A stretch of DNA of 64,000 nt from Pontibacter sp. HSC-36F09 (GCF_024171605.1 NZ_JALKAA010000003.1:620001-684000); one strand, 5' to 3'; counted from the stretch's first letter, positions 36,599 through 45,666 are shown. Program-made: numbers and translations. Notes: generated by a model from the letters alone, not told the origin.

Positions 36599-37978
36599 TC
36601 ACTTCACCAAACCAACCCGAAACTTCCTACCCTTGATCTTGCCAGTCGTTAGCGCCTCCACAATCTCCTGAGCCCTATCTGCAGGTATAGCCACATAGCT
36701 GGCTTTATCCTGCACTTCAATGCGACCGATCTGGTCGGCCTTCAGACCAGCTGCTGCGATCAGGGCACCCACTATATCGCGGGGACTCAGCTTGTCTTTC
36801 CGGCCGGCATTAATGTGGAGTGTAGCAAAGGCTTCTGTGGATTCCGGTTCAGCTTTCTCAACACGTGCAGCCAGTTCAGCGGTATTCAGCCATTCATCCA
36901 TTCGTACCAGTCCCCAATCTCGCAGCTTTTGCTCGTCGCGTGTTGTGGCGAAGGTATAGACCTCGCCGCCTCGTCCAGCGCGACCGGTGCGTCCGCTTCG
37001 GTGCAGGTAGGCGGCTTCGTCGTCTGGCAATTCGTAATGGATGATGTTTTTGAGAGCGGCAATATCTAGTCCGCGGGCGGCCAGATCCGTAGCGACCAGC
37101 ACCTGCGTGGTGCCGTTGCGGAAGAGCGTCATGGCTTTGTCGCGGTCCTGCTGTTCCATACCGCCGTGCAGGGAGCGGGCCCCAAAGCCGTGCTTGGCCA
37201 GCATCGCCGCCACATCGTCGGAGGCGCCACGGGTATTGCAGAACACGACCGTTCCGGCAGGGTTTATGCTTTGCAAAAGATGGAGCAAGGCCTGCTGCTT
37301 ATCTGGTTGCGCCACTTTTATACCTGTAAGTCGCACCTGATCAGGTATAGCGTTGGGCGAAACCTGCACAAACTGCGGATTTTTAAGCGAATCAGAGATC
37401 AGCTGCTTCACTTCGTCGGGCATGGTGGCTGAGAAGAGCACCGCCTGCCGCTTCTTAGGTATAGCCTCAAGAATCTGGTCAATTTCATCGGCAAATCCCA
37501 TTTCGAGTAGCTTGTCAGCTTCGTCTAACACGAGCATGCGCACCTGACCAAAGTCAACGGTCTGGCGGTAAAGGTGATCGGTTAAACGTCCAGGTGTGCC
37601 TACGAGCACCTGTGGCGGAAAAGCCAGCGAGGCGCGCTCCTGTGAAAAAGAGTGTCCGCCGTAAAAAGCGCTGATTTTGAGGTTGTCGATCTTCTGGGCG
37701 AGTTGCTTTATTTCGTGACGTACCTGCACGGCCAGCTCGCGTGTAGGTACCAGTACCAGTGCCTGTATAACCTGTTTGTTAGTGTCAATCTGTTGCAGAA
37801 GCGGCAAACCAAAGGCAGCTGTTTTTCCGCTGCCCGTCTCGGCTTGTCCGGCTATATCCTGCCCTTTGAGGAGTGGAGGTATAGCGGAAAACTGAATAGG
37901 AGTAGGGGTGTGAAAATCTAGCTCAGCGAGGCGCTCCAACAGCGCAGGGGAGAGTCCCAGTTGATCAAAAGAAGCCAT
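36599..37978 (-). CDS. dbpA: DEAD-box RNA helicase DbpA
   Basis: The 459-residue protein has the DEAD-box motifs FHTPTPIQ, AETGSGKTAAFG, PTRELA, TPGRL, DEAD, SATMP, HGGMEQQDRD, ATDLAARGLD and HRSGRTGRAG. Its C-terminal domain (KDKLSPRDIVGALIAAAGL to KIKGRKFRVGL) is the DbpA RNA-binding RRM, which in E. coli binds hairpin 92 of 23S rRNA during 50S assembly. E. coli DbpA is 457 residues. I set the start at the ATG at 37978; frames reaching 38017 start upstream of the TACCTTTG promoter and are unlikely. Confidence 0.93.
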   Translation of the reverse strand: MASFDQLGLSPALLERLAELDFHTPTPIQFSAIPPLLKGQDIAGQAETGSGKTAAFGLPLLQQIDTNKQVIQALVLVPTRELAVQVRHEIKQLAQKIDNLKISAFYGGHSFSQERASLAFPPQVLVGTPGRLTDHLYRQTVDFGQVRMLVLDEADKLLEMGFADEIDQILEAIPKKRQAVLFSATMPDEVKQLISDSLKNPQFVQVSPNAIPDQVRLTGIKVAQPDKQQALLHLLQSINPAGTVVFCNTRGASDDVAAMLAKHGFGARSLHGGMEQQDRDKAMTLFRNGTTQVLVATDLAARGLDIAALKNIIHYELPDDEAAYLHRSGRTGRAGRGGEVYTFATTRDEQKLRDWGLVRMDEWLNTAELAARVEKAEPESTEAFATLHINAGRKDKLSPRDIVGALIAAAGLKADQIGRIEVQDKASYVAIPADRAQEIVEALTTGKIKGRKFRVGLVK

Positions 37979-37998
37979 AGGCATGCGTACGTGAAGCG

Positions 37999-38006
37999 CA
38001 AAGGTA
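37999..38006 (-). promoter_or_regulatory. -7 promoter element of dbpA
   Basis: The minus strand reads TACCTTTG followed by CGCTT. It lies 20 bases before the ATG at 37978 and decides against longer starts. Confidence 0.6.
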
Positions 38007-38654
38007 CGGATTCCCATATATCCCCTTCGCTATTTTTTTCTGTATGAAGGATTTGGCAGATAACAGTAAAAACAGTAAACAGGATTAAAAGCTTACTTAC
38101 TAACTATTTGTTCCGGTAATTCCTTTCCACTATACCTTAGTGGTGCAGGAAGATCTGCCAAAAGTCCTTGACGCGCTGTTGCGCTTTCTGAAGAAGGCAT
38201 TAGCTGAAAATAACATCTTTATACCCAACATTACAGGGTGTTGCGTCAACATTTATCCACTCATTACCTCTCTCGGCAATATGGTAGGAGCAGTCTGCGG
38301 CGCCGGGCATGGTTGTGGCGGTTTCCGTTCCGGGCATTTTTAAAATATACTTTCTCCTTCTCCCGATCTGTAGCCCTATTTTAATCTGGGCAAGTAGTGT
38401 ACACACTCACACTTAAGAAAGTCTTTCGTTCTGTTCCATTCAGGAAATTTAAAACATGATGTGGAATGCTTTTTGAGCTAATTAAAATAACCTAAACATT
38501 ACTATTGCTGACAGGTTACTTTGGTGGATTCCCGGCATTAACCCAAAAGAGGCAGCCCGTCATTATTTAAGCTGGAGTACATGCAACTCTTTTAAGTTTT
38601 AAGGCGTCTTCTCTATAGTCCTGTCACTCAACAAAATTAAATTTAGCCAACGGA
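38007..38654. other. Long spacer with a possible gene remnant
   Basis: No convincing gene in about 650 bases. At 38140-38220 a GTG-started frame encodes QEDLPKVLDALLRFLKKA, which looks like a real amphipathic helix, but the rest of the frame to 38343 is Cys/Gly-rich and unlike a protein core. It may be the remnant of a decayed gene. AT-rich sequence follows from 38344. Confidence 0.4.
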
Positions 38655-39224
38655 TTGTCTACCTCCATCATTACCATATTTTTCAAGCGCCGCATCGTAC
38701 ACCCTGTGCTCAATTTGCTTCGGCAGGGCATGACACCGCACAAGCTTGCCGTTACGGTTGCGCTGGGCACGGTGGTGGGTATACTGCCTGCTCTGGGCGT
38801 CACCACGGTGATGGGAACCGCGCTGGCTGCCCGTTTCCGGCTGAACATCGCAGCCACGGTGCTGGTCAGCTACCTGGTGCATCCGCTGCAACTACTGCTG
38901 ATCATTCCTTTTATCAAGGCGGGTATCTTCATGTTTGGGCTCGATGAGCTCAAGCTGTCCCTGGACGAAATGATCGCTATGTTCAGACTGGACTGGCTGG
39001 CTGCACTCAACAAGCTTTGGGTGGCCAACCTGGCTGCTGTTTCGGCCTGGGCCATATTGGCTATACCTGTTGGCGCGCTGCTATACGTTGCGCTACTTCC
39101 AATTTTAAAGCGGGTTTTGCCGAAACCGGCATCAGTTGCCGGTACTATACCTGCCAATTCTATAGCTGAGCTAAATATACCGGTTATACCTATACCTGAA
39201 ACCGAAGTGCAGCCTCAAGTCTGA
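38655..39224 (+). CDS. DUF2062 membrane protein
   Basis: The 189-residue protein matches DUF2062: GMTPHKLAVTVALGTVVGILPALGVTT-type start, AARFRLNIAATVLVSYLVHP, and further helices (FIKAGIFMFGLDEL, WAILAIPVGALLYVALLPIL). Three or four membrane helices are likely. The function is unknown; some members are fused to glycosyltransferases. The start is a TTG at 38655; a later ATG at residue 26 would still leave most of the domain. The tail (IPVIPIPETEVQP) contains several complements of AGGTATAG read as Ile-Pro. Confidence 0.85.
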   Translation: MSTSIITIFFKRRIVHPVLNLLRQGMTPHKLAVTVALGTVVGILPALGVTTVMGTALAARFRLNIAATVLVSYLVHPLQLLLIIPFIKAGIFMFGLDELKLSLDEMIAMFRLDWLAALNKLWVANLAAVSAWAILAIPVGALLYVALLPILKRVLPKPASVAGTIPANSIAELNIPVIPIPETEVQPQV

Positions 39225-39254
39225 GGAATTACATCTTATACCTTAGACCTGTAA

Positions 39255-39295
39255 AACAAGAAAGCCAGCTCCTTGACGAAGCTGGCTTTCTTGTT
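39255..39295. terminator. Bidirectional terminator
   Basis: AACAAGAAAGCCAGCT (39255-39270) is a perfect 16-bp partner of AGCTGGCTTTCTTGTT (39280-39295). It serves the DUF2062 gene and the convergent OmpA-family gene. Confidence 0.9.
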
Positions 39296-39309
39296 ATGCT
39301 TTAGGCTGA

Positions 39310-40167
39310 TCAGGCTGACTCCAGGATCTGGAACAGTTCGTCCAGTTTAGGCGTCAGGATGATCTCGGTACGACGGTTTTTCTGACGTGCCTCTTTTGTT
39401 TTGGCATTGTCGAGTGGTACGTAAAGGCTGCGTCCGGAAGGCGTTACACGGTCAGGCTGCACGCCGGCTTGTGTTATGATGCGGGTAATTTCTGTAGCAC
39501 GAAGCACGCTCAGGTCCCAGTTGTCTTGCATACCTACAGTACCGCGGGCAATCGGCACATCATCCGTATGGCCTTCCACTACCACGTTCACATCCTGCTG
39601 CTCTTTCAGTACGGCGGCCAGCTTTTTCAGGGCTTCAACACCTTTTGGATCCACTTTGGTAGAGCCGGAGTTGAACAGCAATTGCTCTGCCAGCGACACG
39701 TATACCTTGCCATTGCGAATATTCACCGTCAGGTCTTTGTCGTTGAAGCCAAGCAGGGCGTTGCTCACTTTTGAGCGGAGGGCATTTACGGCTTTGTCTT
39801 TCTCGTCGAGGATGCGCTGCAGTTCGGCCAGACGCTGTTCGCGAGCTTTAAGGTCGGCGTTCAGCTTGTCGATCTGCGACTTGCTCATGTTGAGGTTATC
39901 TCCCAGTGCTTTACCTTCTTTCAGGGCTTGCTGCAGACTTTGCTGATACTCTGTCTTTTGGCGCTCCAGTTCGGCACGCTCTTGCTCCAACTGGGCTTTC
40001 TCTTTTTCCAGGGATGACTTTTGCTGCTCTAGGTCAGATTTATCCAGTTCCAGGGCGTTTTTGCGGGTCATCAGGTCATCGTATTTCTTTTTGGAAACAA
40101 CGCAGGATGATAGCGAAAGACTCCCGATAAAAAGGAAGAGGGAAGCTCTGTAGAAATTCTTTTTCAT
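39310..40167 (-). CDS. OmpA-family lipoprotein with coiled coil
   Basis: The 285-residue protein has a lipoprotein signal ending in LSLSSCVVSKKKYDDL, a coiled coil of about 100 residues rich in Glu and Gln, and a C-terminal OmpA domain (LFNSGSTKVDPKGVEALKKL, VVVEGHTDDVPI, DNWDLSVLRATEITR, NRRTEIIL) that binds peptidoglycan. It would be anchored in the outer membrane and tie it to the wall. It precedes no operon partner closely: the upstream TPR gene ends 43 bases away in the same direction, so co-transcription is possible. Confidence 0.93.
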   Translation of the reverse strand: MKKNFYRASLFLFIGSLSLSSCVVSKKKYDDLMTRKNALELDKSDLEQQKSSLEKEKAQLEQERAELERQKTEYQQSLQQALKEGKALGDNLNMSKSQIDKLNADLKAREQRLAELQRILDEKDKAVNALRSKVSNALLGFNDKDLTVNIRNGKVYVSLAEQLLFNSGSTKVDPKGVEALKKLAAVLKEQQDVNVVVEGHTDDVPIARGTVGMQDNWDLSVLRATEITRIITQAGVQPDRVTPSGRSLYVPLDNAKTKEARQKNRRTEIILTPKLDELFQILESA

Positions 40168-40210
40168 ATCAATCGTTAAGGTTGGATGGTACGTAAGTGT
40201 TGTCCTTTTT

Positions 40211-40930
40211 TTAGTTGGCTGGTGCGGGCGCCTCAGTTTCGAGACGGAACATGCCTTTCGGGTCGGGCATGCGGGTCATGAGTTCTGTTAGGAAATTATA
40301 ATCCAGCGACATGATGTTGAGGTCACGACCACGGTGTAGGTAATCCCAGGCTTCGGCGTATTTCTTGTTGTGAAAGTGCACCTGCGCTAAATTCGACATG
40401 GCAAAGGCATTGTTCGGATCTGCCTTTAAGGAGCGGTCGAGGAGGGCGGCGGCTTGTTTCAGGTTCTTCTTCTTTTTGTCTGCGATATATTGCTGCAGAT
40501 AAGCAGAGCCCACATCAGAGAGCAGCAAAGAATTATTAGGCTGGTATTTCAAGGCGCGGTCAAACATACCGATCGCATCGCTTACATTGCCTCTGTTGTA
40601 TTCAGCCACCCCGAAAGCCCAGTAAGTGTTAAAATTGTCCGGATTAAGCAGCCAGGCCAGGTTAAAGCGGTACATAGCGGTGTCTACCTGCCCTTCGTTC
40701 ATAAACTCCCAGCCGCGCTCCATGAAAAAGTTGCTGGCCTCCGTGCGGCTTTCAAAGCTCTTGTCGCAACTTGTCAGGAATTTTTCATCGGCTTTCTGTT
40801 CAGCGTCTGTTTTAGCTACCTGCCCAAACATCGGGCGTACTTTAGGGGATAATTCAGGCTGCTGCTCCTGCGCAAAGGACATGGAGGCGCTCAGTATAAT
40901 GGTGGCTGCAGCCAGGAAAATTCTTTTCAT
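40211..40930 (-). CDS. Exported TPR protein, paralogue of the next gene
   Basis: The 239-residue protein has a signal peptide (MKRIFLAAATIILSASMSFAQ) and four TPR-like repeats (AMYRFNLAWLLNPDNFNTYW, AIGMFDRALKYQPNNSLLL, AAALLDRSLKADPNNAFAM, AWDYLHRGRDLNIMSLDY). It shares architecture with the gene at 41016-41729: both have FFxxxWxMxD-like helices, YWxYG or YWAFG, and end in DPKGMFR or DPAGKYQ. Role unknown, but its place next to an OmpA-family lipoprotein suggests envelope work. Confidence 0.8.
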   Translation of the reverse strand: MKRIFLAAATIILSASMSFAQEQQPELSPKVRPMFGQVAKTDAEQKADEKFLTSCDKSFESRTEASNFFMERGWEFMNEGQVDTAMYRFNLAWLLNPDNFNTYWAFGVAEYNRGNVSDAIGMFDRALKYQPNNSLLLSDVGSAYLQQYIADKKKKNLKQAAALLDRSLKADPNNAFAMSNLAQVHFHNKKYAEAWDYLHRGRDLNIMSLDYNFLTELMTRMPDPKGMFRLETEAPAPAN

Positions 40931-41015
40931 GTGATGGTATCAGCTAGGTATGGTAATGCTTGCTGGTTTTAAATTTACACCACCTGTCTTGAAATTACAA
41001 ATGCCGTCCTGTCAT

Positions 41016-41729
41016 TTACTGGTATTTCCCGGCCGGGTCCTGTTGCTTTTCCAGCAGGGCGGCAATGAAGGCAGCGTCTGCTATACCTTTGTCTTTGCTA
41101 ATACTTTTGTGAAGGTAACTCCATGCCTTTGCGTACTCCTGCAAGTAATAGTGGCTGATGGCTAATTTGTAATAGGCATCCGCAGCGTCGGGGGAGTAGC
41201 GCACGGCGCTTTCGAGCAGTTTACGACTCTGCATCAGGTCTTCTGGGTTGCTTTCGGCATAAAACCGGCCGAGGTGGCTGGTGGCCAGATCGGTGAGCAG
41301 TCGAGGATTGTGCTGGTCTTTTTCAAGCGCATGGTAAAGCAAAAAGAGGGCTTTATCAAACGCCTTCTGCTGCCCGTACACAAGTCCGTAGCCCCAGTAT
41401 ACCTCGTTGTTGGTGCTATCCATCAGCCAGGCGCGCCCGAAAAAGTAGTTCGCGGAGTCCAGCTTCTCTTCATTGAAAGTGCGCTTTGCCTGAAAGGCAT
41501 AGTAGCCCGAGGCGGCTTTGAGGTTCTTGAACCGTTTGGCATCCTTGTCCAGCATTTTCTTTTGCTGCTGTTTTTCCTGCAGGGTCAGTGCTTGTTTGGC
41601 CGGAATGACATCGGCCATCGTGAGTTCTGGACGGGGTGCCTCTCTGTTTTCGGTGATGGCGTTTTGGGAGGTGCAGGCGACCATCGAGCCTGCTATGATT
41701 AATCTAAAAGCGATGAGGTGGCTTCGCAT
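41016..41729 (-). CDS. TPR lipoprotein, paralogue of the downstream gene
   Basis: The 237-residue protein has a lipoprotein signal ending in GSMVAC and TPR-like repeats (ANYFFGRAWLMDSTNNEVYW, ALFLLYHALEKDQHNPRLL, SRKLLESAVRYSPDAADAY, AWSYLHKSISKDKGIADAA). The repeat order and the end DPAGKYQ match the gene at 40211, so the two are a tandem duplication. One is lipid-anchored and the other appears soluble in the periplasm. The two genes are 85 bases apart. A palindrome (41791-41809) lies upstream. Confidence 0.8.
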   Translation of the reverse strand: MRSHLIAFRLIIAGSMVACTSQNAITENREAPRPELTMADVIPAKQALTLQEKQQQKKMLDKDAKRFKNLKAASGYYAFQAKRTFNEEKLDSANYFFGRAWLMDSTNNEVYWGYGLVYGQQKAFDKALFLLYHALEKDQHNPRLLTDLATSHLGRFYAESNPEDLMQSRKLLESAVRYSPDAADAYYKLAISHYYLQEYAKAWSYLHKSISKDKGIADAAFIAALLEKQQDPAGKYQ

Positions 41730-41790
41730 GCGTAAAGCGGGTTGATTCTGGCTTCAAACGAGCCCGTCTCCGAAATAGTGCCTCCTTTGT

Positions 41791-41809
41791 CATTATCCGT
41801 TTGATAATG
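41791..41809. promoter_or_regulatory. Perfect 7-bp palindrome between divergent transcripts
   Basis: CATTATC and GATAATG are separated by CGTTT. It lies 62 bases upstream of the TPR lipoprotein and 149 upstream of the antitoxin. It could be an operator or a small hairpin. Confidence 0.4.
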
Positions 41810-41912
41810 GTCTAATAGTCCATCTCCACAAAGGTATAGCCCAATTGTTTTTCCGGACGCCACCTATTAAGTTATGGATAGCGAAAGTCTAAGTAAAATT
41901 TAAATTGGCAAC

Positions 41913-41933
41913 TTGTCGGATTATTTACGACAA
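41913..41933 (+). promoter_or_regulatory. Operator candidate of the RES/Xre toxin-antitoxin operon
   Basis: TTGTCG (41913-41918) and CGACAA (41928-41933) form a perfect inverted repeat with a 9-base spacer. It directly precedes the -7 element, where an antitoxin would block transcription. Confidence 0.5.
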
Positions 41934-41939
41934 TGTTCG

Positions 41940-41947
41940 TATATTTG
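41940..41947 (+). promoter_or_regulatory. -7 promoter element of the toxin-antitoxin operon
   Basis: TATATTTG lies 10 bases before the ATG at 41958. The TTG at 41913-41915 is 24 bases upstream and might serve as the -33 element. Confidence 0.6.
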
Positions 41948-41957
41948 ATAAAAGGAA

Positions 41958-42392
41958 ATGATTATGGGAAAGGCACTAAAAGTGAATGCTGGAATTAACT
42001 TCAGTCTGCTGGATGACAGGGACGTGTTTATGCTAATCACCACTGTACGCGAAGGTATAAAGTACGCCACTTTTCAGAACATCGCCAACAAGATTCCTTT
42101 TAGCCTGGGCGAGTGGTCTGATTTTCTGCATTTGTCAGAGCGTACGTTTCAGCGCTACAAAAAAGAGCAGCGCAAATTTGATCCGCTGCACTCAGAAAAG
42201 ATACTCGAAATCACGCTCGTGTATAATAAAGGGGTAGAGGTGTTCGGCGAAAAAGAAGACTTCGATGCCTGGCTGGAAGCCAAAAACGTGGCCCTGGGAG
42301 GTATACGCCCCAAAGAACTGCTCGACAGCACGTTTGGCATTGGTCTGTTGCGCGACGAACTGACCCGCATCGAACATGGAGTGCTCGCATGA
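41958..42392 (+). CDS. Xre/MbcA/ParS-type antitoxin
   Basis: The 144-residue protein has the two parts of a RES-associated antitoxin. There is an N-terminal helix-turn-helix region (FQNIANKIPFSLGEWSDFLHLSERTFQRYKK) and a C-terminal toxin-binding DUF2384 region (GVEVFGEKEDFDAWLEAKNVALGGIRPKELLDS). It neutralises the NAD-degrading RES toxin and likely represses its own promoter through the palindrome at 41913-41933. Its last codons overlap the toxin start by 4 bases (ATGA). Confidence 0.93.
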   Translation: MIMGKALKVNAGINFSLLDDRDVFMLITTVREGIKYATFQNIANKIPFSLGEWSDFLHLSERTFQRYKKEQRKFDPLHSEKILEITLVYNKGVEVFGEKEDFDAWLEAKNVALGGIRPKELLDSTFGIGLLRDELTRIEHGVLA

Positions 42393-42850
42393 TCGTATAC
42401 CGCCTCAGCAGAAAACTGTATTGCAATGACCTGTCCGGTAAAGGAGCTGAACTGGCAGGAGGCAGATGGAACAGCAAAGGAACCGCTGTGCTCTATACCA
42501 GCGAATCCATCGCCCTGTGTACAGTAGAGATAGCCGTGCACATGCCGTTGGGTATCGTACCCAAAGATTACTACCTGGTTACAATAGATATTCCGGATGA
42601 CGCTCCAATCGGGGAGATACATGAAAAGGACCTCGCTGCTTCCTGGAAATCATTTCCGCATAGCAGCGTCACCCAAAAGGTCGGGGACAGTTACGTCCGG
42701 GATGGGGTATACCTTATCTTAAAAGTACCATCAGCCACCGTGCAGGGCACATTCAATTATCTCGTAAATCCACACCATCCTGAATTTCACAAGGTCCGCA
42801 TACTCAAAACAGAGCCTTTTGTATTCGATAAGCGCCTGTTTATCAAATAA
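42389..42850 (+). CDS. RES-domain NAD+ phosphorylase toxin
   Basis: The 153-residue protein is a RES toxin, which depletes cellular NAD+ when not bound by its antitoxin. The family signature is visible: VYRLSRKLYCNDLSGKGAEL, GGRWNSKGTAVLYTSES (with the conserved Arg), ALCTVEIAVHMP, and the C-terminal NYLVNPHHPEF. It is translationally coupled to the antitoxin. Its stop is 6 bases from that of the convergent hydrolase. Confidence 0.95.
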   Translation: MIVYRLSRKLYCNDLSGKGAELAGGRWNSKGTAVLYTSESIALCTVEIAVHMPLGIVPKDYYLVTIDIPDDAPIGEIHEKDLAASWKSFPHSSVTQKVGDSYVRDGVYLILKVPSATVQGTFNYLVNPHHPEFHKVRILKTEPFVFDKRLFIK

Positions 42851-42856
42851 AGGGCG

Positions 42857-44236
42857 CTAGTGTAGTTCGTATGTGGTACCCATTTCAGCAATGGTACAGC
42901 CCCAGCCCAGTGAGTCAGTTATCTTCAATCGCAGCGCTTCCAGTGCCTGTGCTTCACCGTGGTTCAGAAAAACCTGTAGCGGCGCCTTTTTAAAATGACT
43001 GAGCCACCAAAGCAGATCTGCCTGGTCGCCGTGCGCTGACAATGAGGAAATTTGCTGTATTTCGGCATTCACTGGGTAGTAATTGCCCTGCATTTTTATC
43101 TCGGTCGCACCGCTCAGGAGCAAACTGCCCCTTGTACCAGGCGCCTGAAAACCTACCAACAACACGGTGTTATTCGAGTCGTGGATCAGGCGTTGCAGGT
43201 AGTAAAGTACTCTTCCTCCAGTCACCATACCGCTTCCCGCAATCACGATCTTTGGTCCAGGTTTATCAAGTACGCGCAGTGTCTGCTCAAATTCACGGAT
43301 CACCTGCACGTTGTTCATCATAGTGCGGCATTCGGCATCGCTCAGACTGTGCCAATCACGGTGATGCAGGTATAGCTTCGTCACATCAATACCCATGGGC
43401 GTATCGAGGTAGATCGGTATGTTGGGTATGCTTCGCTCTTCACGCAGGGTGTTGAGTATGAGCAGCAGTTCCTGCGCCCGCTCCACGGCAAAACTTGGTA
43501 TCACCAGCACCCCGCCTTTGTCTATGGTATGTTTCACATAGGCTTGTAGCTCGTTGTAAGCCGAGGCCTGTTCATGCAGTCTGTCGCCGTAAGTAGACTC
43601 CAGTACCAGGTAGTCGGCCTCTCTTATAAAAGCAGGCGGTTCCATGAGCAGTGGTTTGCGCCGACCGATATCACCTGAAAACACGATAGTGCGGCCTTTG
43701 CATCTCAGTTCCACAAAAGCAGAACCTAAAATATGACCACTTTTCCGGAAGCAGAATTTCATATCCTCATTGATGATCACCCATTCGTTGTCCAGGTGTG
43801 TATCAAAGAGCGGCATGGTCAGGTCCACATCTTCGGAGGTATAAAGCGGCTTGGCCGGGTGATGCTTGCTGTAGCCTCCATGGTTAGCTTTGGCGGCGTC
43901 TTCCTCCTGTATTTTGGCGCTGTCGCGCAGAATGATTTCGGTTACGTCCCGAGTTGGAGTAGTGGCATAAATGGGACCGTTATAACCATTCTGGGTAAGC
44001 ACGGGCAGGTAGCCGCAATGATCCAGGTGACCGTGCGTCAGGATTACCGCATCCAGTTCTTCGACATTCAACGGGAGTTTTTGCCAGTTGAGCAGGCGCA
44101 GTTGCTTTAATCCCTGGAACAAACCACAGTCGATCAGCACCTGGTGCTTATCTGTTTTGAGCAATATTTTAGAACCGGTCACGGTGCCGGCACCGCCCAG
44201 AAAAGTCAGTGTGAAAGGAGGAGTATAGTCTAGCAT
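42857..44236 (-). CDS. Beta-CASP metallo-beta-lactamase-fold hydrolase
   Basis: The 459-residue protein has the metallo-hydrolase motif THGHLDHCG near residue 68, GHILGSAFVEL, FSGDIGRR, and the beta-CASP motifs SFAVERAQELL, GSGMVTGGRVLYYLQ and GFQAPGTRGSLL, with the final histidine in NHGEAQALEALR. This class includes RNA endonucleases such as CPSF73 and archaeal or bacterial relatives. RNA processing is the likely role, though the substrate is unknown. A single-gene unit. Confidence 0.92.
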   Translation of the reverse strand: MLDYTPPFTLTFLGGAGTVTGSKILLKTDKHQVLIDCGLFQGLKQLRLLNWQKLPLNVEELDAVILTHGHLDHCGYLPVLTQNGYNGPIYATTPTRDVTEIILRDSAKIQEEDAAKANHGGYSKHHPAKPLYTSEDVDLTMPLFDTHLDNEWVIINEDMKFCFRKSGHILGSAFVELRCKGRTIVFSGDIGRRKPLLMEPPAFIREADYLVLESTYGDRLHEQASAYNELQAYVKHTIDKGGVLVIPSFAVERAQELLLILNTLREERSIPNIPIYLDTPMGIDVTKLYLHHRDWHSLSDAECRTMMNNVQVIREFEQTLRVLDKPGPKIVIAGSGMVTGGRVLYYLQRLIHDSNNTVLLVGFQAPGTRGSLLLSGATEIKMQGNYYPVNAEIQQISSLSAHGDQADLLWWLSHFKKAPLQVFLNHGEAQALEALRLKITDSLGWGCTIAEMGTTYELH

Positions 44237-44406
44237 CTGTTCTAAGGATAGTGGGTATAGGCAAGATAAACAATCCTGGTATGTTGTATAATGATAAATA
44301 TTAATTTTTCATCTATTCGTTAATTCATTCGTCTCCTGCCCACGCTTAACAGTAATTTAAAACAAGCAGACTGGTAGCTACGCAGCATTTGCCGTATCTT
44401 CGCTCC

Positions 44407-45666
44407 ATGAAACAGATCTTCGTTTTGCTGGTTTGCCTGCTCTGGCAAGGACTGGCATTCGCACAAGTAGACACAGTGCAGCGCGTTATCCAGGATAGGT
44501 ATAACAGCCCGTCGCAACAGCAGAAATCTTATGTGATCCTGATCTCGGCAGACGGTTTTCGCTATGATTATGCCGATAAGTATGACGCTACCTTTCTGAA
44601 GTCCATGCGGGCTCAGGGAGTACAAGCAGAGTCGATGCTGCCGGCTTTTCCGTCCAAGACGTTCCCGAATCATTATTCTATTGTGACGGGGCTATACCCT
44701 GCCAGCCACGGCCTGATCAACAATTACTTTTACGACCCGCAACGCAAGGAACACTACAGCATGCGCGACCGCAGCAAAGTGGAAGATGGCACCTGGTATG
44801 GCGGCACACCACTTTGGGTGCTGGCAGAACAGCAGCAAATGGTAGCGGCCAGTTTTTTCTGGGTTGGCTCAGAAGCACCCGTGCAAGGTATACTGCCTAC
44901 TTATCATTACCAGTACAGCGAGGTATTGCCGATTGAGCGTCGCATCCAGACAGTAGTTGACTGGTTGAATTTGCCTGCCGAAAAGCGGCCGCATCTGATC
45001 ACTTTTTACCTACCCGAGGTAGACCACGCCGGTCACCGCTATGGCCCGGATGCGCCACAAACTAAGGAGGCTGTATTAGAACTAGACAAGCACTTGCAAA
45101 TGCTGACCGAAGCTGTTGCCAAAACAGGCTTGCCTGTCAATTACGTGTTTGTGTCGGATCATGGAATGCTGGAGGTAGATACAAAGAACACACTTCCCAT
45201 GCCTGCTGCCATCGATACGGCCAAGTTTATGGTATCCGGAGGAGGGATGGTTGTGGAACTGCATGCCAAAGACAAAAAAGCCATAAAGCCCACTTATCGC
45301 AAACTGAAGAAGGAAGCCAGGGACTACCAGGTATACAGGAAAAACAAAATGCCCAAACACCTGCACTACGGAGCCAAAGATGATAAGTACGGCCGCGTAG
45401 GTGACATCCTGCTGCTGTCGGATGCCCCAAAGGTATTTCATTTTTCATCACGTCCGCCATCTCCCGGCCAGCACGGTTACGACGCCACCAAAGTAAAGGA
45501 GATGCACGCTACCTTTTATGCTTGGGGACCCGCTTTTAAACAGAACACAAAAGTAGAAACTTTCGAAAATGTGGATGTATACCCGCTGATCGCTGAGATT
45601 TTAGGCTTACCCTATACCCATAAAATTGATGGCAGCAGACATTTGATCGAGAAAGTACTACCGTAA
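44407..45666 (+). CDS. Ectonucleotide pyrophosphatase/phosphodiesterase (NPP) family protein
   Basis: The 419-residue protein has a signal peptide (MKQIFVLLVCLLWQGLAFAQ) and the alkaline-phosphatase-fold NPP domain: LISADGFRYDYADKY, PAFPSKTFPNHYSIVTGLYP with the catalytic Thr near residue 87, YLPEVDHAGHRYGPD and FVSDHGMLEV. The Asp and His residues would hold two zinc ions. It probably hydrolyses nucleotide or phosphodiester substrates in the periplasm. The ATG at 44407 begins a typical signal peptide. A strong terminator follows. Confidence 0.94.
   Translation: MKQIFVLLVCLLWQGLAFAQVDTVQRVIQDRYNSPSQQQKSYVILISADGFRYDYADKYDATFLKSMRAQGVQAESMLPAFPSKTFPNHYSIVTGLYPASHGLINNYFYDPQRKEHYSMRDRSKVEDGTWYGGTPLWVLAEQQQMVAASFFWVGSEAPVQGILPTYHYQYSEVLPIERRIQTVVDWLNLPAEKRPHLITFYLPEVDHAGHRYGPDAPQTKEAVLELDKHLQMLTEAVAKTGLPVNYVFVSDHGMLEVDTKNTLPMPAAIDTAKFMVSGGGMVVELHAKDKKAIKPTYRKLKKEARDYQVYRKNKMPKHLHYGAKDDKYGRVGDILLLSDAPKVFHFSSRPPSPGQHGYDATKVKEMHATFYAWGPAFKQNTKVETFENVDVYPLIAEILGLPYTHKIDGSRHLIEKVLP

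Noticed and set aside
38140..38343. Possible small gene in the dbpA-DUF2062 spacer
   Set aside because: Only the first 25 residues look protein-like, and there is no promoter or terminator; kept as a possible remnant only.
41791..41809. CATTATC/GATAATG palindrome as the toxin-antitoxin operator
   Set aside because: It lies about 150 bases from the antitoxin start; the TTGTCG/CGACAA repeat at the promoter is a better candidate.
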